DNA of 43,223 nucleotides from Euryarchaeota archaeon UBA182 (GTDB lineage Archaea > Thermoplasmatota > Poseidoniia > Poseidoniales > Thalassarchaeaceae), in the NCBI GenBank assembly GCA_002495675.1, contig DAGH01000025.1, positions 129,489 to 172,711 on the forward strand. The letters are read 5' to 3'. The translations under genes were made by a program, and so were the position numbers. The notes below the pieces were generated by a model. The model made no database searches, was not told the origin of the DNA, and saw only the letters and a program-made list of their open reading frames with translations. Below, piece by piece: positions 1 through 8,415 of the stretch; the stretch's first letter is position 1; every line of letters begins with the position of its first letter.

Positions 1-1638
1 GAGCAATACTCCCCTCCTCCCTCGTCAATGGATCCCAGAGAAATTGGGGCGAGGGGGTTTTTCGCGAGGTTCGGAGAGTCTGATCAGGACCTCGAACGAA
101 CTTTAGCTGGAAGGGCGAACCTAGGTAGGTCGTATGCAAGCCTAGTCTGCAAGATTTGTGGTCTTGATCCCCGATCAAGGATTGACGATCTCGACGAGGC
201 AGCGCGAGAAGCAGTATCAGAGACGATCAGGGGCCTGATCGAGAAAGCAGATCGTCCTGGACGGGGCTTTGTGAGCGGTGACCCCAAGAATCCCAGTGAA
301 TTATCATTCTCACCCTTTGATTACGGGCCCGACCACGAGGGAGAGCAGTCCGAACTCCCCTCCCTAAGTGATGCAATCGACTTGATTTTCGGAGAGCACG
401 ATGCCAACGCATTAGCGAGGAGGATGATTGAGAAAGTGGAAGAGGAAACTGGCGGCGGGGAGGAGGACAGGCTCACAAGGAGGGCTGCGCAACAAAGGAT
501 TGGAATAGAGGCTTTCTCAGCGGAGGCCTCGAGTCTTCAGAAAATAGGATCCGAAATGCTGGCCTCTTGGGCGCACCTGGAAGAAATCCGTAAAAGAATA
601 GCATCCCGTGTAAATATAATCGGCTGGTCTGGAACAATAGATGAGGCACAAAGTGCCGAATGGATAAAGGAAATTGATCCTGCGAACAAAACCGCGATCG
701 TCTACATGCGAGATCAGAATGGGGCTCCGGGAACGGGCGTCGAGATCGACGTGGAGGGCACAATACATCAGAGCGCTCAGAAATATTTCGACAAGTCTAG
801 GTCACTAAAACTGAAGGCTAAAGGTGCTGAGAAGGCGCTTGAGGAAACTGAAAAACGCCAGAGTAAAATCAATATCAAGGCGGAGAAGGACAAGTCTAAG
901 GGTCGTGTCGACGGTAAAAAAAGAACTAGGAAGTATTGGTTCGAGAGGCATCGATGGGGGATTGTCGGACAAGGTAGGATGATCATAGGCGGGAGAGACT
1001 CGAAGGGGAACGACCTAGTTGTGAAAAAGCATCTCTCAAACGGAGACCTCTATTTTCACGCCGACTTGCATGGGGCCCCCTCATGCTCCCTAAAGAGGCT
1101 TGATGGACTCGAAATCGATGACTCTGACGTAGTTTCTGAAGAGGGTATTGCAAGACTTTTGCTTGTCCAATCAATTGACGGGGCTCCTGATGATCTGCAA
1201 TCCCTTGGAGATTCAGAGAAGGAGGAGGCAGCGACAATGGCTGCATGTTGGTCGAGGGCGTGGGGAGCGGGGTCTGCTGCAGCGACGGCATTTCATGTGC
1301 GGCCCTCCCAAGTCAGTAAATCAACAGAGAGCGGCGAGTCACTCGGAAGAGGATCATTCGTGGTGAGAGGATCTAGAGGCTGGCATCGAGACCTGACTTT
1401 GAGATTGGCTATCGGGCTGGGGACGGTCAACGGAGTCCCACTTCCCATACCAGGTTCCCCTCAAGCTGTCAGTGCCCTATGCGAGAGATGGGTCGAAGTT
1501 CGGCCCGGGAACGTGAAGAAGGAGAAGGCTGCCACAATAATTTCCAAATCAACCGGTTTGAATCATGACGATGTCCTCTCTGCGCTACCTCCCGGAAATT
1601 GCGAGTTGATCGATAATGGACTTATCAATTGGCATTAG
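1..1638 (+). CDS. NFACT family protein (Rqc2/NEMF/RqcH-like), 5'-truncated by window
   Basis: NFACT proteins bind the obstructed large ribosomal subunit with tRNA in ribosome-associated quality control; an archaeal role is inferred. The frame is open from base 1, and the residues before the first ATG (position 28) include a Y-x-PPS stretch like the conserved YxxPPS segment inside NFACT-N domains. That ATG is therefore internal and the true start lies outside the window. After a helical, charged, coiled-coil-like centre (about residues 180-300 from position 28), the NFACT-R domain is clear: IIGGRDSKGNDLVVKKHL, then DLYFHADLHGAPS, and later GRGSFVVRG. About 545 residues are visible, against roughly 650-700 for full archaeal members. 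The stop overlaps the convergent acetyltransferase gene by 4 bases. Family call is firm; the in vivo substrate is inferred. Confidence 0.93.
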   Translation, partial: EQYSPPPSSMDPREIGARGFFARFGESDQDLERTLAGRANLGRSYASLVCKICGLDPRSRIDDLDEAAREAVSETIRGLIEKADRPGRGFVSGDPKNPSELSFSPFDYGPDHEGEQSELPSLSDAIDLIFGEHDANALARRMIEKVEEETGGGEEDRLTRRAAQQRIGIEAFSAEASSLQKIGSEMLASWAHLEEIRKRIASRVNIIGWSGTIDEAQSAEWIKEIDPANKTAIVYMRDQNGAPGTGVEIDVEGTIHQSAQKYFDKSRSLKLKAKGAEKALEETEKRQSKINIKAEKDKSKGRVDGKKRTRKYWFERHRWGIVGQGRMIIGGRDSKGNDLVVKKHLSNGDLYFHADLHGAPSCSLKRLDGLEIDDSDVVSEEGIARLLLVQSIDGAPDDLQSLGDSEKEEAATMAACWSRAWGAGSAAATAFHVRPSQVSKSTESGESLGRGSFVVRGSRGWHRDLTLRLAIGLGTVNGVPLPIPGSPQAVSALCERWVEVRPGNVKKEKAATIISKSTGLNHDDVLSALPPGNCELIDNGLINWH

Positions 1639-2198
1639 GGCTTCGCACGCCACTCACTGGCTGTAATGGCGTATTGAAAGCTGTCAACCCACCTATCGTA
1701 CATCCACTGCCTCTGAACGCTCCTGCCCTCTTCCCTAAACCCCAATCTCAAAGGGATTCCAGACGAGGCCGAATTATCGACACCCGTTTCGATTACGACT
1801 CGGTTGAATCCACAACTGACTAGCAGAACGTCCACCAGTGCCCCTACTGTTCTCGTCATAATTCCCTTTCCCGTGTGACCTTGATCGAGCCAATATCCAA
1901 TCCAGGCCGTTAGATTCCCATGATCTACCTGATTCACACTCAGAGTACCGATTACTCCGACATCGAGTGATTCGATAAGAAAGAGAGATCCGTCTGCAGT
2001 TTGGTGTTTTCTAGCCTGGTCTTGGATGAAATCCACTTCGTCTTGCACGGATGTTGTCTCATCCAACCAAGGCAGCCATTCCCGAAGGTACGTTCGGTTC
2101 TCTTCCACCAAATTGAACAATGTTCGTGCATCTGATTCCATAGGGACTCTCAATTGCAAATCAGTATCGACTGAGATGATATCTGGGATGTATACCAC
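1635..2198 (-). CDS. RimL-like GNAT N-acetyltransferase
   Basis: A GNAT-fold acetyltransferase of the RimJ/RimL group, which moves acetyl from acetyl-CoA to protein N-termini or small amines. The RimL-type N-terminal block (TLFNLVEENRTYLREWLPWL) is followed by GVIGTL, a sheet strand TAWIGYWLD and the acetyl-CoA loop QGHTGKG, then the late GFREEG motif. No ATG precedes the first conserved strand, so the start must be TTG 2228, GTG 2216 or GTG 2198. I chose 2198, which gives about 187 residues, the usual RimL length. It is convergent with the NFACT gene and divergent from tryptophan dioxygenase. RimL proteins acetylate ribosomal protein L12 in bacteria; the target here cannot be read from sequence. 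Confidence 0.85.
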   Translation of the reverse strand: MVYIPDIISVDTDLQLRVPMESDARTLFNLVEENRTYLREWLPWLDETTSVQDEVDFIQDQARKHQTADGSLFLIESLDVGVIGTLSVNQVDHGNLTAWIGYWLDQGHTGKGIMTRTVGALVDVLLVSCGFNRVVIETGVDNSASSGIPLRLGFREEGRSVQRQWMYDRWVDSFQYAITASEWRAKP

Positions 2199-2280
2199 GT
2201 CACAGTGGGCTAACACTGCAGATATCAATGCTGGCCATGTTACAAACCAACTGATAAGTCCGACACGTCACTGGGACGGC

Positions 2281-3363
2281 ATGGTTGACAACGGGGTGCG
2301 GGCCGATTGGACCTATGGGACATATCTTCGGTTAGACGAACTCCTGGCCCTGCAAGGTGACGATAGAGGGGTCTCAAATGACGAATTGCACTTCATAGTC
2401 GTGCACCAGACGTTTGAATTGTGGTTCAAACAGGTGGTAAGGGAACTCTGTGAAGTCAGAGACTCTCTGGGAAATTCGGAGGTTCCTGAAGAGGCGATTC
2501 CCTCATGTGTTCACGGCATGCGAAGGGTCACGGAGATCTTCAGATTAATGGAAAGTCAATGGAGTGTTTTGGAGACCTTGACACCACAAGGATTCCTAGC
2601 CTTCAGAGATGACCTTGGCACAGCATCAGGGTTTGAATCCTATCAGATGAGGGAGTTGGAAATCATTCTTGGTTTGACTAAATCAATCAGAGGCTCCAAT
2701 TTTGACCCATTAGAGCAATTCAGAAAAATTGCGGAACGAGACCCAACACAGAAACACGCTTTGGAGCGCTTGAATGAAGCCTCGAGAAAACCATCACTCC
2801 TAGACGCAGTGATGTCATGGGTTCGTAGGACTCCGATAATGGGTTCCAGACAAGAAGATCCAGGGGATGATGAGAGGATAGGCAAATACGTGGAGTCGCA
2901 CTTACTTGCCTATTCCGAGCACTCTTTGAACCAACAGAGGTCGATGTCGGAGTCGGGGAATATGAACACTGAGATGTTAGAGGCCCGGATGGAATCTGCA
3001 AGATCTCAAGCCAGAGATTTCCTTTTGCCAGACGGTAAGGTGGACAGGGCCAGAGCCGGCCTGCTTTTCATAGAATCATACAGAGAGCTTCCCCTACTAA
3101 CATGGCCCAGAGCATTGGTTGATGCAGTGGTTGAATTGGAAGAGTCGATGGTCAAATGGAGGCATGCTCACGCAAGGATGGTCGAGAGGATTATCGGGCG
3201 AAGGGTTGGGACTGGCGGTTCATCAGGCGTTGACTACCTCGATGGGACGGCAAAATATCGTATCTTCACAGACCTATGGGCAGTTAGAACCGTTCTAGTC
3301 AGGCCTGATTTGAGGCCGAAATTAGAGAATCCTGAATTCTACGGCTTCAGTCTAGGGTCCTGA
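2281..3363 (+). CDS. Tryptophan 2,3-dioxygenase
   Basis: Heme-dependent oxygenase that opens the indole ring of L-tryptophan to give N-formylkynurenine, the first step of the kynurenine route. The 360-residue protein shows the whole family pattern: TYGTYLRLDELLALQ, then HQTFELWFKQVVREL, FRDDLGTASGFES, and near the C-terminus HAHARMVERIIGRR followed by the signature VGTGGSSGVDYL and DLWAVRTVLV. The His-containing HARMV segment corresponds to the proximal heme-ligand region. An open frame extends back to 2026, but those residues overlap the divergent acetyltransferase and lack family similarity, so ATG 2281 is preferred (2176 and 2188 are alternatives). No kynureninase or formamidase gene lies in the window. 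Heme supply could link it loosely to the nearby heme A genes, which is only an inference. Confidence 0.95.
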   Translation: MVDNGVRADWTYGTYLRLDELLALQGDDRGVSNDELHFIVVHQTFELWFKQVVRELCEVRDSLGNSEVPEEAIPSCVHGMRRVTEIFRLMESQWSVLETLTPQGFLAFRDDLGTASGFESYQMRELEIILGLTKSIRGSNFDPLEQFRKIAERDPTQKHALERLNEASRKPSLLDAVMSWVRRTPIMGSRQEDPGDDERIGKYVESHLLAYSEHSLNQQRSMSESGNMNTEMLEARMESARSQARDFLLPDGKVDRARAGLLFIESYRELPLLTWPRALVDAVVELEESMVKWRHAHARMVERIIGRRVGTGGSSGVDYLDGTAKYRIFTDLWAVRTVLVRPDLRPKLENPEFYGFSLGS

Positions 3364-3432
3364 AGAATCCACAACGATTTCATTTTCATGATCAACCGAG
3401 CCATTGAAATCACCAAGTTCAGTAGCCATCGT

Positions 3433-4590
3433 GTGCGTGAAGCAGTGATTGCAGGTTTTTGCCGGACCCCTTTTGGGAAGTACAGAGGCGGTCTATCCGA
3501 TATCGAGGCCACGAAGTTAGGCTCAATAGCAATCAGTGGCCTATTGGATTCACTTAGTCTCAATCCGATGAGTGGAGTGATAGACGGGGTCTACATGGGC
3601 ATGGTCTTGCAAGCCGGCGCTGGTCAAGCCCCGGCACGTCAGGCCTCAATCGGTGCTGGGCTCCCATTCGACACACCTGCAACTACCCTCAACAAGGTCT
3701 GTGGATCATCGTTGAAGGCTGTAATGATCGCTGCCATGGAGATTGAGTCGGGCCGATCTAATGTGATCATAGCAGGCGGCATGGAGTCGATGTCAAGGGC
3801 TCCAATGATAGCCGAGAATGTCTCCAAGGGTGAACCAGTGGAGTATTCCAGCCTAGTTTCTATACTCCACAAGGACGGTTTGATTGATGCATATTCAGGG
3901 GATGCGATGGGCATCTCAGGAGAGACGATCGCAAAGGAAGAAGGCATTACTAGAGAAGACGCTGATTCCTACTCGCTGAAGTCGCATTCTAGGGCCTCTG
4001 AGTCATGGTTTAAGGGATGGACAAGCAGAGAGATAACGCCCATTGGGGGGTTGGCTAGGGATGAGGGTGTGAGGGACGTTTCCTCGTTGGAAACCCTTTC
4101 CAAACTCAAACCAGTCTTCATGCAAGATGGTATTGTGACGGCAGGAAACTCCAGCCAGGTGAGCGATGGTGCCGCCGCCCTGTTAATTTGCTCAAGAGAG
4201 GCTGCAGATGAAAACGGGTGGGATGTGCTGGCGAGAATTCTCGACTTCGAGACCTCTGGTGTCGAGCCCTCGAGGGTCATGTCTGCCCCAATACCCTGCA
4301 TTGAGGCTCTCTTGTCTCGGGCTGAATTGTCGGCCGAAGATATTGACTTGTATGAGCACAATGAGGCTTTTGCAACCGCCTCGTGCGGAATAAAGAGGCA
4401 TTTCGACATTCCCGAAGGAAAGTTCAACATCCAAGGAGGAGCAATCGCAATCGGCCACCCATTGGGGGCCTCAGGTGCAAGATGCTTGATGAGCCTCGTG
4501 AGCTCATTACAGAGAACCGAGGGTGCGTTGGGCATTGTCACACTCTGCCTCGGCGGGGGAAATGCTGTGGGAATGTTGGTATCAAGATAG
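3433..4590 (+). CDS. Thiolase (acetyl-CoA C-acetyltransferase family)
   Basis: Catalyses Claisen condensation of two acyl-CoAs or the reverse thiolysis, for isoprenoid synthesis (acetoacetyl-CoA) or beta-oxidation. Catalytic landmarks are present: acyl-accepting Cys in LNKVCGSSLKAVM (near residue 90), the YEHNEAFA block, His in GGAIAIGHPLGASGARC and Cys in TLCLGGGNAVGM near the C-terminus. This complete Cys-His-Cys set matches the bacterial/mitochondrial AtoB/PhaA type rather than the shorter archaeal SCP2-like thiolases that work with the DUF35 partner, and no DUF35 gene adjoins. GTG 3433 places the start directly before REAVIAGFCRTPFGKYRGG, as in family members; ATG 3388 is the alternative, adding 15 non-conserved residues. 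It follows tryptophan dioxygenase on the same strand. Confidence 0.93.
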   Translation: MREAVIAGFCRTPFGKYRGGLSDIEATKLGSIAISGLLDSLSLNPMSGVIDGVYMGMVLQAGAGQAPARQASIGAGLPFDTPATTLNKVCGSSLKAVMIAAMEIESGRSNVIIAGGMESMSRAPMIAENVSKGEPVEYSSLVSILHKDGLIDAYSGDAMGISGETIAKEEGITREDADSYSLKSHSRASESWFKGWTSREITPIGGLARDEGVRDVSSLETLSKLKPVFMQDGIVTAGNSSQVSDGAAALLICSREAADENGWDVLARILDFETSGVEPSRVMSAPIPCIEALLSRAELSAEDIDLYEHNEAFATASCGIKRHFDIPEGKFNIQGGAIAIGHPLGASGARCLMSLVSSLQRTEGALGIVTLCLGGGNAVGMLVSR

Positions 4591-4614
4591 GTCATTTCAC
4601 CCGTCGGTGGCCTT

Positions 4615-4890
4615 ATGAGCGGTGTACAATCGGGCAAGGTCATGCCTCGAGTCCACACTAGGTTCGAAAAGGCCCGAATATTGGGGGCTAGAGCCCTTCA
4701 GATCAGCATGGGTGCTCCGCTTTATGTATCGGAAGAAGAGCTTCGTGAGAAGTTTATGCACGAGCTTGTCCAACTCTACGGAACGGAGGAGGCAAAAATG
4801 AGATTCGTCTTGGACCCTCTAAAAATAGCCACGCTAGAATACGAATCTGACAGGATTCCCATCGACGTGGATGCCAGTAGCGACGACTGA
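4615..4890 (+). CDS. rpoK: DNA-directed RNA polymerase subunit Rpo6 (subunit K), with insertion
   Basis: Small RNA polymerase subunit, orthologue of eukaryotic Rpb6 and bacterial omega, which clamps the largest subunit during assembly. The core signature TRFEKARILGARALQISMGAP is nearly textbook, and the second half DPLKIATLEYESDRIPIDV matches the DPxxIAxxEL...IPI strand. Between these halves lie about 25 residues (EEELREKFMHELVQLYGTEE and following) where known archaeal and eukaryotic members have only a short loop. The tail is acidic (VDASSDD) instead of the usual basic IRR-type end. At 91 residues it is longer than many archaeal Rpo6 proteins. Start ATG 4615 is preferred; ATG 4642 (MPRVHTRF) is possible. 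It sits 24 bases after thiolase and 29 before ctaA. Confidence 0.92.
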   Translation: MSGVQSGKVMPRVHTRFEKARILGARALQISMGAPLYVSEEELREKFMHELVQLYGTEEAKMRFVLDPLKIATLEYESDRIPIDVDASSDD

Positions 4891-4919
4891 TTCAAGGAGG
4901 TCGATTCGCTCGAAGGGGC

Positions 4920-5996
4920 ATGATCGTGTCCCGGGTGGCAGAGCGCATACCCCTCTCGGCACTAGCAATCGCCATCCTTGCCGTCACTGGATCTGTGATT
5001 GCCATGGGAGGCATGATCCGGATTTACGATGCTGGTGAATCTTGTCCTGATTGGCCGACTTGCTTTGGTACATGGGGTTTCGATGTATCTGAAGAGGATC
5101 AAGAATCCTGGTGGGAAGCAAACCCAGATGAAATCGACTCGAGGGGGGCCAATCATAGATACACAACCTTTGAGATCTTCACTGAATGGTTTCACAGGCT
5201 ATTGGCAGGCGCGGTTTTAGGCCCGATGATGATCTTGCTTTGGTTTGCCACCCGTGCTCAGAGTGAGGAAAAGGATGTTAAATTCGCATCAAGCCTTGGA
5301 ATGGGCCTGATCATATGGCAGGGGTTTCTGGGTTATATTACCGTAAGAATGGATAACGAGCATTGGTCAGTTGCGATTCACCTAGTTAGCGCCTTGGCAT
5401 TCACCCTATCGATGATCTGGTACCTTATCCTGAGGTGGAAAGAGACCGATAGTACCCCCTCTAAAATGAGGATTGTTGCTAGCAATCACCAAAGAAGGTC
5501 GGTCGCCTACTCCTCCATTGGGGCTCTTGCAGCAGTCTTTGTCGGGGTGTATGTCTCGACGACAGATGGAGCTAACTATGGGTGTGGAGTAGCTGGATTT
5601 TCTGAAAGTTGGCCTCTTTGCCAGGGTCAGATACTGATACCTGTGAATGATGTTGCTACCGACTCACAGATTATTCACAGAGTGCTGGTGGCCTTAGAGG
5701 GGGTCGCTCTGTGTTTTGTCAGTTTCTCAGTCCGAAGGCAGGCAAAATCAGATATGAGTTATTCAAAGATATCAAATTGGATCAACGTCGCTACTGGACT
5801 TTTCATCTTTAACGTGATATTAGGTGGTCTTTACGTCATCTCCTACGATCCTCTCACAAATTCATTCTATGAGATTCTCTCATTAGTCCATCTCCTCCTG
5901 GGATCATTAGCATTCCTAACCTTGGCGACGATTTGGATAGCAAGCAAATACAACTCCCTGCCTGAAATATCCTCGTCTGGTGGAATCTCTTCATAG
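4920..5996 (+). CDS. ctaA: Heme A synthase (CtaA/Cox15)
   Basis: Membrane hydroxylase that oxidises heme O to heme A for aa3-type cytochrome oxidase. The 358-residue protein has about eight hydrophobic segments in two homologous halves. Half one holds the paired cysteines in ESCPDWPTC (C42 and C48) after GGMIRI, followed by E89-W-F-H92-R-L-L-A-G, the Glu-x-x-His heme-ligand motif. A second His lies in EHWSVAIHLVSA. Half two repeats the layout: GCGVAGFSESWPLC, then IIHRVLVA, and SLVHLLLGS near the end. The paired cysteines and Glu-x-x-His resemble the Bacillus CtaA arrangement. The stop at 5994-5996 precedes the next start by only 10 bases, so ctaA and ctaB are almost certainly co-transcribed. 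Confidence 0.94.
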   Translation: MIVSRVAERIPLSALAIAILAVTGSVIAMGGMIRIYDAGESCPDWPTCFGTWGFDVSEEDQESWWEANPDEIDSRGANHRYTTFEIFTEWFHRLLAGAVLGPMMILLWFATRAQSEEKDVKFASSLGMGLIIWQGFLGYITVRMDNEHWSVAIHLVSALAFTLSMIWYLILRWKETDSTPSKMRIVASNHQRRSVAYSSIGALAAVFVGVYVSTTDGANYGCGVAGFSESWPLCQGQILIPVNDVATDSQIIHRVLVALEGVALCFVSFSVRRQAKSDMSYSKISNWINVATGLFIFNVILGGLYVISYDPLTNSFYEILSLVHLLLGSLAFLTLATIWIASKYNSLPEISSSGGISS

Positions 5997-6006
5997 GCAG
6001 AATGGG

Positions 6007-7068
6007 ATGTGGGCCGGCATGAACAGTTGGTTCCGGTTGACAAAACCGGGTGTTGTCATACTGCTTCAGATAACTGCGATTTCAGCAGTTTTGGTCCACG
6101 ATCTAATGTCCGAAACGAGGCCTGCTTTGGGCCACACACTTGAGGCTTCTCTCATCACTCTAGTAGGGGGATACCTGACTGCAGGTGGCTCCAATGCAAT
6201 CAACATGTGGTATGACAAAGACATAGACCCGATGATGAAACGAACAAGCAGTAGGCCTGTGCCATTGGGTGAAGTTAAGTCTGGTCATGCTCTATTATTT
6301 GGCATATCAATATCATTACTGGGAGTCATCTGGTTCACTCTCATGGCTGGGCAGATAGCAGCGTTTTGGGCTACCTTCAGTATTCTGTTCTATGTGTTCG
6401 TCTACACCATCTGGCTAAAGAGGAGGACCGTACAAAACATTGTGATTGGCGGTTTGGCCGGTTCGACACCTCCGTTGATTGGTTGGTTTGTCGCCATGGG
6501 CCCCAGTGACCTTGATCTGAACAGCATGTATGGATTTCTGGTTTCCATTACCGATACGGGTAGCCTCGTTCCGTTCTACATGTTGGGGATGATTTTCCTC
6601 TGGACCCCTCCACATTTTTGGGCGCTAGCGCTATACAAATCAGATGAATACAAACAGGTCGGGGTGCCAATGCTTCCATGGGTTAAGGGAATCGACAGGA
6701 CAATTACCGAAATGCGTCTTTACGGCATATTGTTGATGGTTCTATCATTGTGTGGCCCGTATTTGTTCCACTCCGGAGATTTCAGCATGGAATACATAGT
6801 GCTTCAGATCGGTTCTGCTCTAATTGCTCTTTGGTACATCAGGACGCTTTTCTTGATACCATCAGACGAGGTCAAGGATGAGAATGGTCGGCTACCCTCC
6901 GCAGCACGCTCCTTTTGGGTTTCACAGCTCTTTCTGGGGCTAGTATTTCTGATGGCTCTGGCCGCGGTTTCCAATTTCGCAGGAATGGTGGTGGGGCTAA
7001 CTTTGTCCATGGCCGTCATCCTTAGGAGCGAGAAAAAGTACATATCGTCTGGTTTTCCCTTCTCCTGA
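6007..7068 (+). CDS. ctaB: Protoheme IX farnesyltransferase (heme O synthase, CtaB/Cox10)
   Basis: UbiA-superfamily prenyltransferase that adds farnesyl to protoheme to make heme O, the substrate of the preceding CtaA. It begins with the typical RLTKPGVVILLQIT, has the first Asp-rich motif NMWYDKDIDPMMKRTSSRP, and the second aspartate region ALYKSDEYKQVGVPMLP after the PPHFWALAL block. About nine hydrophobic segments are visible. The frame is open back to GTG 5980, inside ctaA; ATG 6007 or 6019 directly before the first conserved block is more likely. Having both genes side by side implies a functional heme A pathway and an oxygen-respiring host. The cytochrome oxidase subunit genes are not in this window. 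Confidence 0.95.
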   Translation: MWAGMNSWFRLTKPGVVILLQITAISAVLVHDLMSETRPALGHTLEASLITLVGGYLTAGGSNAINMWYDKDIDPMMKRTSSRPVPLGEVKSGHALLFGISISLLGVIWFTLMAGQIAAFWATFSILFYVFVYTIWLKRRTVQNIVIGGLAGSTPPLIGWFVAMGPSDLDLNSMYGFLVSITDTGSLVPFYMLGMIFLWTPPHFWALALYKSDEYKQVGVPMLPWVKGIDRTITEMRLYGILLMVLSLCGPYLFHSGDFSMEYIVLQIGSALIALWYIRTLFLIPSDEVKDENGRLPSAARSFWVSQLFLGLVFLMALAAVSNFAGMVVGLTLSMAVILRSEKKYISSGFPFS

Positions 7069-7125
7069 TACCTTCCGAATGTTTCAAACGCAGCCAGCAC
7101 GGTAGGTCGGTCAGGGGGCTTCCTC

Positions 7126-8385
7126 ATGGACGAACGAGATTTGATCTACGACTGGAACAACATCGAACCAGAATCTCTGCGTGATCCCTCGTCTCACCCC
7201 CATCCCGTATGGTTTGACGATGAAACTCTTCGTGATGGTCTCCAAAGCCCCAGTGCGAGAAATCCTACGATCGAGCAAAAGATCGAATTGTTGGACTTTA
7301 TGGAAAATCTCGGCATCCAAAAGGTCGATCTAGGATTGCCGGGGGCGGGCCCATTCCACATAGAGCACATAGATTCGATGCTGGGGCATATCAATGACAA
7401 TGGCTACGAAATACGCCCCGGCTGTGCCGTGAGGACGGTTGTCTCGGACATACAGCCCCTCATTGAACTTCAATCGAAGCACGAGATGAAAATTCAAGCA
7501 AGTGCATTTCTCGGAACATCCCCCATTCGGCAATACACAGAAGGCTGGACTATGGATAGGATCATGAAGACTGCCGAGGAAGCCGTCGAGTTTGCGGTTG
7601 ACAATGATATCCCAGTAATGTTTGTCACAGAAGACACCACGAGAAGTCGGCCTGAGGACATAAAGGCCGTCTATACAAGAGCAATCGAGCTGGGTGCAGA
7701 CAGGATCTGCGTCTGCGATACATGTGGCCATTCGACCCCGAAGGGTGTTCGGAGCCTGATGTCATTTATCCAAAATGAGGTTATACCCGACGCCGGAGTT
7801 AAACGAAGAGACATCGAAGTGAACTGGCATGGCCATCAAGACAGGGGTTTGGGTGTTGCTAACAATCTGGCGGCCGTTGAGGCTGGTGCCGATGTCATTC
7901 ATGGAACTGCTCTTGGAATAGGAGAGCGCTCGGGTAATGCACCATTGGATCAAACACTGGTGAATTTGAGTTTGATGGGTGTGATATCAAATGATCTGAC
8001 AAATCTGAGCAAATACGTACAGAGGGCGAATCAATACATTGAGGTTCCCCTACCAAACAATTACCCGATATTTGGAAAGGATGCTTTCGAAACTGGAACA
8101 GGGGTGCACGCATCAGCGGTTGTGAAGGCACTGCGGAAGGGTGATTCCTGGCTAGCAGATAGGGTGTATTCTGGTGTACCAGCTGGAGATTTCGGACTTG
8201 AACAGGTGATAAGGGTGGGACACATGAGTGGAAAATCGAATATCATCCATTGGTTGGATGCCAATGGTATCGAGGTTAGAGACTCTCTCGTGGAGTACCT
8301 GTTTGATGTTGCGAAATCGAAAAATAGGCTCATGACTGATGACGAGCTCCACTCCTCGGTAGAGTTGCACAACAAAGGGGTCTGA
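7126..8385 (+). CDS. DRE-TIM metallolyase, 2-isopropylmalate/homocitrate synthase-like
   Basis: Member of the family that condenses acetyl-CoA with a 2-oxoacid (2-isopropylmalate, citramalate and homocitrate synthases). The barrel start reads WFDDETLRDGLQSP, corresponding to the family DTTLRDGEQ motif, with metal Asp32 and the Arg36-Asp37 pair kept; the later Glu is Leu, as in HMG-CoA lyases. The metal HxH is in NWHGHQDRGLGVANNLAA, followed by the GTALGIGERSGNAPL turn. The GVHASAV and GHMSGKSN segments resemble the subdomain after the barrel. At 419 residues it lacks the C-terminal leucine-feedback domain of standard LeuA. No leuB, leuC or leuD neighbours help fix the substrate, so leucine, isoleucine or lysine precursors all remain possible. 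Confidence 0.85.
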   Translation: MDERDLIYDWNNIEPESLRDPSSHPHPVWFDDETLRDGLQSPSARNPTIEQKIELLDFMENLGIQKVDLGLPGAGPFHIEHIDSMLGHINDNGYEIRPGCAVRTVVSDIQPLIELQSKHEMKIQASAFLGTSPIRQYTEGWTMDRIMKTAEEAVEFAVDNDIPVMFVTEDTTRSRPEDIKAVYTRAIELGADRICVCDTCGHSTPKGVRSLMSFIQNEVIPDAGVKRRDIEVNWHGHQDRGLGVANNLAAVEAGADVIHGTALGIGERSGNAPLDQTLVNLSLMGVISNDLTNLSKYVQRANQYIEVPLPNNYPIFGKDAFETGTGVHASAVVKALRKGDSWLADRVYSGVPAGDFGLEQVIRVGHMSGKSNIIHWLDANGIEVRDSLVEYLFDVAKSKNRLMTDDELHSSVELHNKGV

Positions 8386-8415
8386 TTTTTTACTCTGTTG
8401 TGCACCGAGGATGAT

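Noticed and set aside
2026..2280. N-terminal extension of tryptophan dioxygenase
   Set aside because: The extra residues overlap the acetyltransferase gene in antisense and do not look like the enzyme's N-terminus.
3969..4658. 229-residue frame antisense to the thiolase gene
   Set aside because: It lies wholly opposite a well-supported catalytic gene, has no motif, and arises from the codon pattern of the sense strand.
8386..8392. T6 run between the LeuA-like and protease genes as a definite terminator
   Set aside because: It lies about 25 bases before the protease start and could equally be its TATA region; sequence alone cannot decide.
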